Source: JAVBTR01 sp031556065 (GTDB taxonomy: Bacteria > Bacillota > Clostridia > Christensenellales > Aristaeellaceae). From it: a DNA stretch of 17,853 bases. The notes beneath the pieces were generated by a model that made no database searches, was not told the DNA's origin, and was given only the letters and a program-made list of their open reading frames with translations. Every line of letters begins with the position of its first letter. The stretch's first letter is position 1. The stretch lies in assembly GCA_031556065.1 (NCBI GenBank), contig JAVBTR010000057.1, positions 1-17,853 of the forward strand, in the 5' to 3' direction. This document shows positions 6,695-14,359 of the stretch, piece by piece. A program made the translations under genes and the position numbers.

Positions 6695-7711
6695 TTAGTT
6701 GCCGCCGCCGGAAGGCATCCCGCTGCTGCCGCCATTGCCACTGCCGGAAGGCATGGAGGGCCTCTCGCTGCTGTTGAATTCCATCCGCTGACCGCCGCCC
6801 ATATCGCCGCCGCCACCCATGCCAAACATCATCATGTTCAGGCCGGTGCTGTTGGTGGTGGTGGTGCCGTCATCCTTAGCGTAGACCACATCGCCATCGC
6901 TGAGGCCGCTCTTGATCTCCACATAATAACCGTTGGTTACGCCGACTTCCACGGTAACCTTCTCATTTTCGCCTGCGTCATTCTTCATGTAGACATAAGC
7001 CTGGTTGTATTCATCGAAGTTCAAGGCGCTTTGCTTAACAAGCACCACATCGGTGGCTTCCTCCTGGGTGATAACCACGGAGGCCTGCATACCGGGATAG
7101 ACGCCCGTGGGCGCATCCACCTTCACAATGGCTGTATAGTAGGCCACGGAGCCTGTGGAGGTAGAGGAAATATAGCTAATGGAATTGATCTGCGCTACCA
7201 TCATCTGGCTGGAGGCCGTGGCCGTCACCAGGCACTGTTGGCCCACAGCAACGCTGGAAATATCGTACTCGTCTACCTGGACGGAAATCTGCAAATGTTC
7301 AAAATCCGCTATCTGCAAAAGGGTATCGCCAGAGGCGACGCTGTCTTCAGCAGAAACAGCGAGGCTGTTCACCCGGCCATCGAAATCCGCCTTGATGGTT
7401 TCGCCATTGGCCAGGCGTACCAGTTTATCGCCTTGTAAAACATCTTGGCCTGCGGCTACATAAACCTCGCGGACAGTGGTGGCTGCGGCGGAGGTATAGG
7501 TTTTACTGTCCACTGCGGAGAAGGTGCCGGAAAAGCTCAGCGCGTTGGAAATGCTTCCGATAGACGCGGTATAGGCAGTGTAATCGTCCGCTTCGGCAAC
7601 GGGGGTTCCTTTGGTGAAGTACCATACGCCAGCGCCGGCTATGGCCAGAACTAAAACCAATCCGATGATTCTTTTTAATAGCTTGCCCTTTTTCTTTTTC
7701 TGTGTATTCAT
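6695..7711 (-). CDS. MacA/HlyD-type membrane fusion protein of the ABC export operon
   Basis: The 338-residue adaptor has a lysine-rich N-terminus and one membrane anchor (about 13-32). A split biotinyl-lipoyl domain follows (about 75-135, including VREVYVAAGQDVLQGDKL), then a beta-barrel and a membrane-proximal domain (about 140-280). The C-terminal 50 residues are rich in Gly, Met, Ser and Pro and look disordered. No lipobox is present. The lipoyl halves are joined directly, without the long helical hairpin of Gram-negative MacA. It is the first gene of the four-gene operon. AGGGGAG lies about 10 bases before the ATG. The export substrate is not evident. Confidence 0.85.
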   Translation of the reverse strand: MNTQKKKKGKLLKRIIGLVLVLAIAGAGVWYFTKGTPVAEADDYTAYTASIGSISNALSFSGTFSAVDSKTYTSAAATTVREVYVAAGQDVLQGDKLVRLANGETIKADFDGRVNSLAVSAEDSVASGDTLLQIADFEHLQISVQVDEYDISSVAVGQQCLVTATASSQMMVAQINSISYISSTSTGSVAYYTAIVKVDAPTGVYPGMQASVVITQEEATDVVLVKQSALNFDEYNQAYVYMKNDAGENEKVTVEVGVTNGYYVEIKSGLSDGDVVYAKDDGTTTTNSTGLNMMMFGMGGGGDMGGGQRMEFNSSERPSMPSGSGNGGSSGMPSGGGN

Positions 7712-7813
7712 AATGCGTTTCTCCCCTTTTCGTTTGGTACAGCCAAATGATACCAGCCGGGGGTAAACACAAGAAGGAGAAAATCTAAACAGATTCTAAA
7801 CAAAGGATAAAAA
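7712..7813 (-). promoter_or_regulatory. Upstream region of the ABC export operon with paired TTTAGA direct repeats
   Basis: Two copies of GTTTAGA (7784-7790 and 7795-7801 on the minus strand) are spaced exactly 11 bases apart, one helical turn, as in binding sites of OmpR-family response regulators. A possible -10, TATCAT (7747-7752), lies downstream, with only a poor -35 (TTCTTG at 17 bases), which would suit an activator-dependent promoter. No response-regulator gene is in the window. The promoter call is tentative. Confidence 0.35.
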
Positions 7814-8137
7814 TAAGGGATTCTAAAGGGCGAAAACCCTTTAGCGGGTGTAGTGCACGCAAAAAGCGAAGCGGAGTCGGGGAATGAAACCAGCGATGCA
7901 TTAGCAGCGCGACGATTGAATGACCGGATCAGAACCCACCGTAACCTATTGCAATCGAAAAAGCAAAAACCAGGTCAAGGAAGCGTTCGCGGTCCTTGAC
8001 ACCAGCTTACTTGCAGCCAAGCTGGTGTCAAGAATCGTTTTACTCTCTTGACCTGGGTATTGCTTTTGTCCTTCGATAGGTTACGTTGGGTTTCACCCAA
8101 ACCCATTCAAGGGTTATCACCCTTGAAAATCCCCTGT
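7814..8137. repeat. Foldable intergenic element bounded by related inverted hairpins
   Basis: The left end has AGGGATT followed by an 8-bp hairpin CTAAAGGG/CCCTTTAG (7823-7844). The right end, inverted, has AGGGGATT followed by TTCAAGGG/CCCTTGAA (8106-8127). Inside, 7933-7949 pairs with 8076-8092 (16 of 17), 7959-7966 with 8060-8067 (8 of 8) and 7970-7979 with 8047-8056 (10 of 10). These arms enclose a perfect 14-bp hairpin at 7995-8032 with a 10-base loop. No believable protein is encoded. It could be a small non-autonomous mobile element (MITE-like) or a gene for a structured RNA. No target-site duplication was found, and the active strand is unknown. Confidence 0.55.
7995..8032. repeat. 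Perfect 14-bp inverted repeat at the centre of the element
   Basis: CTTGACACCAGCTT (7995-8008) is the exact reverse complement of AAGCTGGTGTCAAG (8019-8032), with a 10-base loop. It is nested inside the longer outer arms and has no U-tract on either side, so it is not a terminator. Confidence 0.8.
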
Positions 8138-8169
8138 TCTTACTGCGGCAGCCCCTGCCATATTTCTGA

Positions 8170-9534
8170 TCATTCCCCTGCCAAGCGAAGAATCGCGTTA
8201 GCAAATATCTTCACATTGGTCATCAAGCCCTTAATGCTCAAGTACTCCCCCGCCTGGTGAGCCAATTCCTCATCATCCGGAAAGGCCGACCCAAAGGCCA
8301 CGCCCTGCTTCAAGCACCTGGCGTAGGTCCCGCCGCCGGTAGACTGCGCTTCCATAGGCAGCCCCGTTTCATCGTTGTACGCATGCAGCAACTGCTGCAC
8401 CAGCTCACTTGCTTGGGGTACATGGTGAGGCGTTTTCAGGGATTTCACTTCAATAGAAAGGCCCGGTAAATTCGCCTTAATGGCCTCAATCACCCGCTCC
8501 GGGTTGGCCATCACGGGATAGCGGATGTCAAATACGCCGGAAACGCCCGTTTCATCAGCGCGAATAATACCCATGTTCAGCGTCAGCGGGCCGGAAAGCT
8601 TGTCTTCCACATAGCAGCCTAAGCTTTCCCCATCATATTCCATGCCCACCTTGTCCGCCAGCTCGGCAAGGGCTCCCTGTACGCCTAATGCCTTCAAGCA
8701 AACCAGCATCTGCCCGATGGCGTTTCTGGCAGCTTCGGGGTAAGCCGCATGGCCGTTGATGCCGATGGATTCAATCACCACCGCCCCAGCTTCTACCTTG
8801 GCGGTGACATCCAAGCCTGTTTCCTTTTTAAAGGCCGCCACTTGCGCCACAGTCTGTTCATCCCCGGCCACGATTGCCTTGGCATAGCCTGGAATCACAT
8901 TGGGCCGCTCCCCCGTGTTAAAGGCAATCACCTTCAAACCAGCCTGGGCTCCAGGCCCGGTGTAATCCATATGGCACATACCCTTTTCTGTATTGATCAC
9001 AGGAAAAGACGCATCCGGGGAAAAACCCATGGCAGGCATTTGCGTCTTCTTTTGATAATAATCCATACAGCCCCAGCCGGATTCTTCATCGCAGCCCAGG
9101 ATCAGCCGCACCTTTTTCTTTAAGGGAATGCCCGCATCTTTAATGGCCTTCATGGCATACAGTGCCGCCACAGCCGGGCCCTTGTCGTCCGAGGTGCCCC
9201 GGCCATACATTCTATCCCCTTCAATGATCGCCGCGAAAGGATCGCACTGCCAGCCATCTCCGGCGGGCACCACGTCCACATGGCAAAGAATGCCCAGGGT
9301 ATCCTCCCCTTGGCCCAGGGTGATATCCCCGGCGTAGCCATCGAAGCTGCGCACTTCAAAGCCCATGCTTTGAGCATCCTCCAAAGCCGCGTCCAGTGCC
9401 TTGCGCACCTCAATACCAAAGGGCGCGTCTTTTGCGGGTTCATCCTTTACGGAAGGAATGCGTATCCATTTGGTCAGGGTTTCCACCATGTCCGGTTCCA
9501 TTGCGCCGATCAGATCATAAAGCTTCTTATCCAT
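8170..9534 (-). CDS. pepV: Dipeptidase PepV (M20 family metallopeptidase)
   Basis: This 454-residue cytoplasmic enzyme should hydrolyse dipeptides with a two-zinc centre. Conserved M20 motifs are CHVDVVPAGDGW (H85, D87), GRGTSDDKGP (D117), CDEESGWG (E150 and E151), FSPDASFP (D174) and LAHQAGE (H426). These correspond in order to the zinc ligands and catalytic Asp and Glu known for Lactobacillus PepV. The length is close to the roughly 470 residues usual for PepV. AAGGAG lies 8 bases before the ATG. It starts 11 bases after the malY-like gene and is probably cotranscribed with it, suggesting joint peptide and sulphur amino-acid catabolism. No terminator with a U-tract follows; the foldable element begins about 30 bases beyond the stop. 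Confidence 0.92.
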   Translation of the reverse strand: MDKKLYDLIGAMEPDMVETLTKWIRIPSVKDEPAKDAPFGIEVRKALDAALEDAQSMGFEVRSFDGYAGDITLGQGEDTLGILCHVDVVPAGDGWQCDPFAAIIEGDRMYGRGTSDDKGPAVAALYAMKAIKDAGIPLKKKVRLILGCDEESGWGCMDYYQKKTQMPAMGFSPDASFPVINTEKGMCHMDYTGPGAQAGLKVIAFNTGERPNVIPGYAKAIVAGDEQTVAQVAAFKKETGLDVTAKVEAGAVVIESIGINGHAAYPEAARNAIGQMLVCLKALGVQGALAELADKVGMEYDGESLGCYVEDKLSGPLTLNMGIIRADETGVSGVFDIRYPVMANPERVIEAIKANLPGLSIEVKSLKTPHHVPQASELVQQLLHAYNDETGLPMEAQSTGGGTYARCLKQGVAFGSAFPDDEELAHQAGEYLSIKGLMTNVKIFANAILRLAGE

Positions 9535-9545
9535 TACACTTCTCC

Positions 9546-10715
9546 TTATAATAAAGCTTCTTTAAGCCTTTTTACGCCTTGCGTAATAAACCGGTGGGGG
9601 CAGGCAAAGTTAAACCGCATAAAGCCTTCCCCATAAACGGATGAAAAGAAGGTGCCCTCTGTGAACATCACGCCAGCCTTAATGGTTCTTTCCATCAATG
9701 CCTCTGTGCTATAGCCGTAAGCCCTTAAATCCATAAAGGCCAGATAAGTGGCTTCAACAGGCACCAGTTTTGCCAAGGGCAATTCCCTTTCAAGCTCTGC
9801 CTTGAGTATTTCCCTGCCCTGATCCAAATAATCCATCAGCCCATCAAGCCAGGCATCCCCGGTTTCGTAGGCTGCCCTGGTGCCGCACAGGGCGAAGATA
9901 TTTCCGCAGCGGATGCCCGCGGCATCTATCACCGCCTGTACCCTGCTTTGAAGGGCCTTGCTTTTCGTAATCAAGCAGGCCTGCTGAAGCCCCGCCAGGT
10001 TAAAGGTTTTGCTGGCGGCACAAAGGCTAATAACATTTTCATACCCAAGGCCCAGCGCCGGAAGAAATTGATTGGGTTTGTACACAAAATCGGCATGAAT
10101 CTCATCGGAAACCAGAATCACACCGTATTTTCTGCATAACCCTGCCAGGGTTTCCAGTTCCCCCTTATTCCACACCCGGGATATGGGGTTATGGGGGCTG
10201 CATAACAGCATCAGCTGTGCACCCTCCATGAACAAACGCTCCAGCTGTGCAAAATCCATACCATATCGGCCGTCTTCCCCCTGGACCAGCGGGTTTTCAA
10301 TAATCCGCCTGCCCTTTGCCGTAATGGATTCAAAGAAGGGGCCATAAACCGGCGGCTGAATAACCACCCCATCCCCCTTTTGCGTGAAGGCCTCCACACA
10401 GGCTTTAAGCCCTGTTACCACGCAAGGTAAAAGGGTTATTTCATCGCAAGCAAGGGCAAGCCCATGGCGGCGCTGCCAGAAATCGGCCACAGCCTGATAG
10501 TCCTTTTCCGTTATCTCTGTATACCCATAAGTAGGATGGGCCCCGCGGTTTAATAAAGCCTCCTGCACCTGGGGCGGGCTTTTAAAATCCATATCCGCTA
10601 CCCATAAAGGCAGTAAACCCTGTCCATGCGCCTGCCGAGCCACATCCCATTTTTCGCAATCCGTACCCATGCGGTTAAGACCCATGTCGAAAAATTCAAA
10701 ATCAAACGCCGTCAT
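9546..10715 (-). CDS. MalY/PatB-family C-S lyase (cystathionine beta-lyase type, PLP-dependent)
   Basis: The 389-residue protein is a fold-type I PLP enzyme of the MalY/PatB group. Visible signatures are LWVADMDF (37-44), the SPHNPISR loop (173-180), SDEIHADF (203-210) and the PLP lysine in ASKTFNLAG (K236). The C-terminal FMRFNFACP segment supplies the carboxylate-binding arginine. Members cleave cystathionine or cysteine conjugates, releasing a thiol, pyruvate and ammonia; some also regulate other genes, as Escherichia coli MalY does. A weak GAGAGG site lies about 6 bases before the ATG at 10715. It leads into pepV after 11 bases. I saw no convincing promoter between it and the degV terminator. 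Confidence 0.88.
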   Translation of the reverse strand: MTAFDFEFFDMGLNRMGTDCEKWDVARQAHGQGLLPLWVADMDFKSPPQVQEALLNRGAHPTYGYTEITEKDYQAVADFWQRRHGLALACDEITLLPCVVTGLKACVEAFTQKGDGVVIQPPVYGPFFESITAKGRRIIENPLVQGEDGRYGMDFAQLERLFMEGAQLMLLCSPHNPISRVWNKGELETLAGLCRKYGVILVSDEIHADFVYKPNQFLPALGLGYENVISLCAASKTFNLAGLQQACLITKSKALQSRVQAVIDAAGIRCGNIFALCGTRAAYETGDAWLDGLMDYLDQGREILKAELERELPLAKLVPVEATYLAFMDLRAYGYSTEALMERTIKAGVMFTEGTFFSSVYGEGFMRFNFACPHRFITQGVKRLKEALL

Positions 10716-10730
10716 ACTGCCCTCTCATGT

Positions 10731-10752
10731 AAAAAAGGGGCTTTACAGCCCC
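10731..10752 (-). terminator. Rho-independent terminator of degV
   Basis: GGGGCT pairs with AGCCCC around a 4-base loop (10747-10752 with 10737-10742). TTTTTT follows on the minus strand. It lies 30 bases after the degV stop and 16 bases before the malY-like start codon. Confidence 0.85.
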
Positions 10753-10781
10753 TCACTATTATGCAAGACCCAACAAGCCGT

Positions 10782-11657
10782 CTAGATCGTCCGTTCTTTG
10801 CCCAGGAAGCAGCTTGCCACCGTGCCGGGGCCGCAGTGGGTGCCAATAACAGGGCCAACGGGGATCACCTTAATTTCTTTAATCGTTGGCACCTTTTGGC
10901 GGATCAGGTCTGCCAAACGGTTAGCATCCTCAATCACATCAGCGTGAATAACCAGCAGTGTTTGCTCCTGCGGGTTTTCGATCAGCTCCGCGGTACGGTC
11001 CGCCAACACCCGCAGCGCCTTTTTCCGGCCTTGAACCTTTTCAGAGGGCACGATTTTGCCATTCTTGCCCAGCATCAGCACAGGGCGCAAATCCAGCATG
11101 GTACCCAGCACTGCCGCAGTACCAGAAATGCGGCCGCCCCGCTTTAAATATTTTAAATCATCCACGGTTAAAATCGCGTGGGCGCGCATTTTGTTGGCTT
11201 CCACCCAAGCAGCAATCTCCTCCATGGTTTTGCCCTGCCGGTACATTTCATGGGCATGTAAAATAAGCAGCGTCTGAGGCGCGGAAATAGACATGGTATC
11301 CACCACGATAAACTTGCGTTCCGGGTATTTTTCCAACAGTTCCTTCCGGGCCTCGTAAATATTCTGTATGGTATTGCTTAATTGGCTGGAGAACGCAATG
11401 AACAGAATATCGCTGTTCTTAATAATCGGCTCAAAATAATCCAAGTAAGCCGGGGTGGGCAAAAGGCTGGTAACCGGGGTGGCGCCCCCCCGCATTTTAT
11501 CGTAGAATGCTTTGCCCACATCGGGATCACGGCCCAAGTCCGCAAAATACTCTTGCCCTTCCAATACGTAGGGCATATAGACAATGGGAATCTGGTATTC
11601 ATCCACAATGGAAAAAGGGATGTCACTGTTGGAATCGGTCATAAATACATAAGCCAT
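10782..11657 (-). CDS. DegV family fatty-acid-binding protein
   Basis: The 291-residue protein matches the DegV/FakB family, which binds a fatty acid and in studied cases presents it to the kinase FakA. Typical motifs are the N-terminal MTDSNSDIP, FSSQLSNTIQN in the first domain, the central DDLKYLKRGGRISG, and the C-terminal GPVIGTHCGPGTVA. I chose the ATG at 11657 because AGGAGG lies 7 bases upstream; an in-frame ATG 13 codons earlier has no such site. It has its own promoter and terminator. No FakA/DAK2 gene is in this window, so the role in phospholipid synthesis is family knowledge only. Confidence 0.9.
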   Translation of the reverse strand: MAYVFMTDSNSDIPFSIVDEYQIPIVYMPYVLEGQEYFADLGRDPDVGKAFYDKMRGGATPVTSLLPTPAYLDYFEPIIKNSDILFIAFSSQLSNTIQNIYEARKELLEKYPERKFIVVDTMSISAPQTLLILHAHEMYRQGKTMEEIAAWVEANKMRAHAILTVDDLKYLKRGGRISGTAAVLGTMLDLRPVLMLGKNGKIVPSEKVQGRKKALRVLADRTAELIENPQEQTLLVIHADVIEDANRLADLIRQKVPTIKEIKVIPVGPVIGTHCGPGTVASCFLGKERTI

Positions 11658-11708
11658 CGAAAAACCTCCTATTAACCTAGATACGAATAAGTGCATATAT
11701 CGCCATTC

Positions 11709-11737
11709 ATTGTATCTTTTTTTAATGAAAAAATCAA
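11709..11737 (-). promoter_or_regulatory. Promoter of degV, overlapping the upstream terminator tract
   Basis: TTGATT (11732-11737) and TACAAT (11709-11714) on the minus strand are separated by 17 bases. The start would be near 11702, giving a leader of about 45 bases. The -35 and the start of the spacer coincide with the T-tract of the preceding terminator. Confidence 0.68.
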
Positions 11738-11766
11738 GGCACAGCAGATTAGAATTCTGCTATGCC
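11728..11766 (-). terminator. Terminator of the ftsH-PHP-vanW operon
   Basis: GGCATAGCAGA pairs with TCTGCTGTGCC (11756-11766 with 11738-11748) in an 11-bp stem with one T-G pair and a 7-base loop. TTGATTTTTT follows on the minus strand. The 90 bases between it and the vanW stop also hold two smaller hairpins, GTGTGGCA/TGCCACAC (11830-11849) and GAGGG/CCCTC (about 11816-11829). Confidence 0.8.
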
Positions 11767-11856
11767 TTCAGAGCCCGAACAAACGGCCGTAAAATCGAAG
11801 ATGTTACAGTGCAGTGAGGGAAAGCCCTCGTGTGGCACAGGTGCCACACAAAAGCA

Positions 11857-13521
11857 TTATCTCTTTTGTGTCCCAATCCAGACGCTTTTCGGTTTGGCTT
11901 TATACGTATCGGTTGAAACCAGCTTACGGTCGACGATCACATTGCTTTCAATTCTGCACAGGTACGTTTCAACAACGCAGCCTTTTTTACCATCGGATTT
12001 GGGGGCAGTTTGATCGGTGTAGGTCACATGAGACTGGTCTTTGTCCTTCACCTCTTCCACCCCGGCGGGAATCTGCAGCACCTCAATGGTTTTTGATTCC
12101 AGCTTATAAGAAACCCCGTTAAGGCTTGGGCCGTAAATTCTCACTCTCACAATAGAACGGTTCTTGTTGTTGGTTTGCACTGCGGCGCAAACGTAAAGGG
12201 TGCCGCCAGAGGTGTTTTTAAACACGAAATCCTTCTCGTGGCCCTTTTCCGAGGAAACCGTAGCGTCCTGCCCATACTCCGCATAAGAAACCGAGTCGCT
12301 GTGATAGGTTCTCTTTACAATTTCCAAATCGGCTAATAGCGCAGCTTGATAAATGGTGGTGCTGACCTGGCACACCCCGCCGCCGTAACCCATTGTCTGC
12401 TCCCCATAGACATACTCAATGGCTTCTAAAAAGTTTTTCGAATCTCTTACCCCAACAATGCCGTTAAAGCTAAACTTTTCATCAGCCTTCAATATCCTGC
12501 CATTGATTCTATCACAGGCAATACGAATATTCTGGGTACGGTTTGGGGCAGATTTCCTGTCAATCTCCGTTGTGACCTCTGTACGAAGGGTGGTTTGGGC
12601 CTGCAGGTCCGCCACTGTCACACTGGGATAAATGGGCATAGGTTCAACTTGAAGCTCGCCTGTTTCCATTTTCGAAACCATTTCATAAATCTTTTCCTTC
12701 AGCGGCTGGGTATCCAGCTGCCGCCCGATAACTTCCTGCTGGTATGTGAACGGCGCTTCCGCCACTGGGTCAAAGCCCACGATTTTCGCGTCCTCCGCCT
12801 TTTTGTAAGCGTCGTTCCTAATATTCTGCAAAACCACATCTACCGCAGAAGTATTGGCATTGGGAACCACGGTATAGAATTCCTTAGGGCTTTTCTTCAA
12901 GGCATCCTGAGCGGTTTTTCGTTCAAACACATTCCCCTGGCGGCCAAGGGCCCAGGCCTGCTCCAGAATTTCATTCACCTTGATTTCCATTCCCAGCTCA
13001 CTGCTGGTAAAGGTATGCACGGTTTGCCCGTCATACATAAGGGTTACACTCCAGCTGTTTTGCCTGGTTTGGGCATGGGCATAGACCATGTCTATCCCCT
13101 CCTGTGCCGTAAGGCCGCCCATGTTAATGCCGTCGATGTAAACCCCATGGCAAAAGGTGGTATCGTATGGGGTTACCTGGCTGGCAATATAGTAGTAATA
13201 CCCTCCGCCGCATAAGCCAGCAATCAAAACCAGCGCAACCAACAGCTTGGCCATGGAAAACCCGCTTTTTCTTTGAGGCGGTTTTTTCCCGCTGCGCCGG
13301 TTAGGAGCCTGCTGGTACTGGGGCGTATAGCCGTTTTGCACCGGGCCTTGATTGTTTTTCTGCACCTGTTTGGGCTGCTGCTGATAGTAGTAAGCCTGCT
13401 GCCGGGGCATTTGCTGCTGCGCCTGCTGCCTCTCAGGGGCGTAACCCGCTTGGGAACCCGGGACGGCGCTGCGTTTTTTTTGGGGTGGTTCAGGCCGGTA
13501 GCCTTGCTGATACATCGCCAT
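11857..13521 (-). CDS. Membrane-anchored VanW family protein with PG_binding_4 domain
   Basis: The 554-residue protein has a Gln/Pro/Tyr-rich cytoplasmic N-terminus (about 1-87) and a single membrane segment (about 91-112). An extracellular part follows: a PG_binding_4-like region (from about 128, YIDGINMGGLTAQEG) and a VanW domain (about 318-425) containing GGGVCQVSTTIY (380-391). A beta-rich C-terminal tail (about 430-554) completes it. VanW proteins occur with some vancomycin-resistance clusters, but most chromosomal copies, like this one, have no such neighbours and an unknown cell-wall function. AAAGGAG precedes two nearby ATG codons (13521 and 13515). It starts 16 bases after the PHP gene and is the last gene of the operon. 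Confidence 0.87.
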   Translation of the reverse strand: MAMYQQGYRPEPPQKKRSAVPGSQAGYAPERQQAQQQMPRQQAYYYQQQPKQVQKNNQGPVQNGYTPQYQQAPNRRSGKKPPQRKSGFSMAKLLVALVLIAGLCGGGYYYYIASQVTPYDTTFCHGVYIDGINMGGLTAQEGIDMVYAHAQTRQNSWSVTLMYDGQTVHTFTSSELGMEIKVNEILEQAWALGRQGNVFERKTAQDALKKSPKEFYTVVPNANTSAVDVVLQNIRNDAYKKAEDAKIVGFDPVAEAPFTYQQEVIGRQLDTQPLKEKIYEMVSKMETGELQVEPMPIYPSVTVADLQAQTTLRTEVTTEIDRKSAPNRTQNIRIACDRINGRILKADEKFSFNGIVGVRDSKNFLEAIEYVYGEQTMGYGGGVCQVSTTIYQAALLADLEIVKRTYHSDSVSYAEYGQDATVSSEKGHEKDFVFKNTSGGTLYVCAAVQTNNKNRSIVRVRIYGPSLNGVSYKLESKTIEVLQIPAGVEEVKDKDQSHVTYTDQTAPKSDGKKGCVVETYLCRIESNVIVDRKLVSTDTYKAKPKSVWIGTQKR

Positions 13522-13537
13522 CAGGCTCCTTTCTCAG

Positions 13538-14359
13538 TTATTCTAACACTTCCAGTAATTTTAACGTATCTTCATGAACGGTTTTCCAATGGGGCAGCAT
13601 TTGGCCAACCCATTCATGGTTGGAATCCCCATGGAAATCGCTTCCGCCAGTAACCAAGAGTCCTCTTGCCCTGGCAATGCTTTCGTAAAAAGCAAATGGG
13701 GCATGGGCCTGGTGATATACCTCCAGGCCCATGAGGCCCGCTTCCTGCCAGGTATCCAGCAGGGCATTGAGCGTCGGTTCATCTGCCTTTAAAAGCCCTG
13801 GATGGGCCAGCACCGGCACTGCGCCAGATTCCCGCAGCACCTGTATCACATGGCTTGGGGCTTGAGGCTGGCGCCTTACATAGCCAGGCTTTCCCGGTAC
13901 CAGATAATGAGCAAAGGCCTCCTGCAAATCCCCGGCGTAACCCTTTTCCACCAGCATCCGGCCCACATGAGGCCTGCCCAATGTTCCGGTGGCGCCAGCC
14001 GCCAGTTCTTCCATTTCAATGGCCAGGCCCAGGCCTTGCAGGGCTTGAACCATCTTTTCGCAGCGCTGGTATCGCTCTTGGTTTAGCTCCTTAAAATAAG
14101 CCTGCAGCGGCGCGCTTTCAGGGTTTACTCCATAGCCCAGCACATGCACGCTCCGTTGGCTCCAGGTGCTGGACAGTTCAACCCCCGGAATCACCCTTAT
14201 GCCTGGTGTGGTACCAATGCCCTTCAGCCCTTGAATGGTGTCGTGATCGGTAATGGCGATCACGTTCAATTGGGCTTTTAAAGCCAGTTCCACCACCTGG
14301 CCTGTGGGCAAGAGCCCATCAGAGCAGGTGGTGTGTAAGTGCAAATCTGATGCGAGCAT
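13538..14359 (-). CDS. PHP-domain phosphoesterase (TrpH/RNase AM-like)
   Basis: This 273-residue protein has the four PHP metal-binding motifs: DLHLHTTCSDG at the N-terminus, ITDHDT (about 37-42), PGVELS (about 58-63) and, further on, AHPGLL and SDFHG. Related enzymes with this domain order act as 5'-to-3' exonucleases on short RNA or as 3',5'-nucleoside bisphosphate phosphatases. The exact substrate cannot be told from sequence. The preferred ATG at 14359 shares one base with the ftsH stop (TGATG) and has GAGGA about 6 bases upstream; a GTG one codon earlier is less likely. It is translationally coupled to ftsH. Confidence 0.85.
   Translation of the reverse strand: MLASDLHLHTTCSDGLLPTGQVVELALKAQLNVIAITDHDTIQGLKGIGTTPGIRVIPGVELSSTWSQRSVHVLGYGVNPESAPLQAYFKELNQERYQRCEKMVQALQGLGLAIEMEELAAGATGTLGRPHVGRMLVEKGYAGDLQEAFAHYLVPGKPGYVRRQPQAPSHVIQVLRESGAVPVLAHPGLLKADEPTLNALLDTWQEAGLMGLEVYHQAHAPFAFYESIARARGLLVTGGSDFHGDSNHEWVGQMLPHWKTVHEDTLKLLEVLE

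Noticed and set aside
7822..7828. Third TCTAAA-type site as part of the regulator-binding repeat
   Set aside because: It is 27 bases from the next copy, out of phase with the 11-base period, and is explained by the end hairpin of the repeat element.
7814..7850. Left end hairpin of the element as the pepV terminator
   Set aside because: On the minus strand it is followed by AATCCCTTATTTTTATCC rather than an immediate U-tract, and it is more than 300 bases from the pepV stop.
7933..8092. 6S RNA or another known housekeeping RNA
   Set aside because: The length and long hairpin are suggestive, but I could not recognise a 6S-like central bubble or any conserved sequence of known RNA classes.
8048..8260. 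Plus-strand open frame of 70 codons after the structured element
   Set aside because: It runs from the repeat element into the antisense of the pepV 3' end, with no ribosome binding site and no family resemblance.
10716..10790. Promoter for the malY-like gene
   Set aside because: A CATAAT (10756-10761) lacks a -35 at acceptable spacing, and nothing better was seen between the degV stop and the malY start; expression may depend on readthrough or a weak promoter.
11857..13521. Vancomycin resistance cluster
   Set aside because: Only a VanW-domain protein is present; there is no VanH, VanA/B-type ligase, VanX or VanRS, so resistance should not be inferred.
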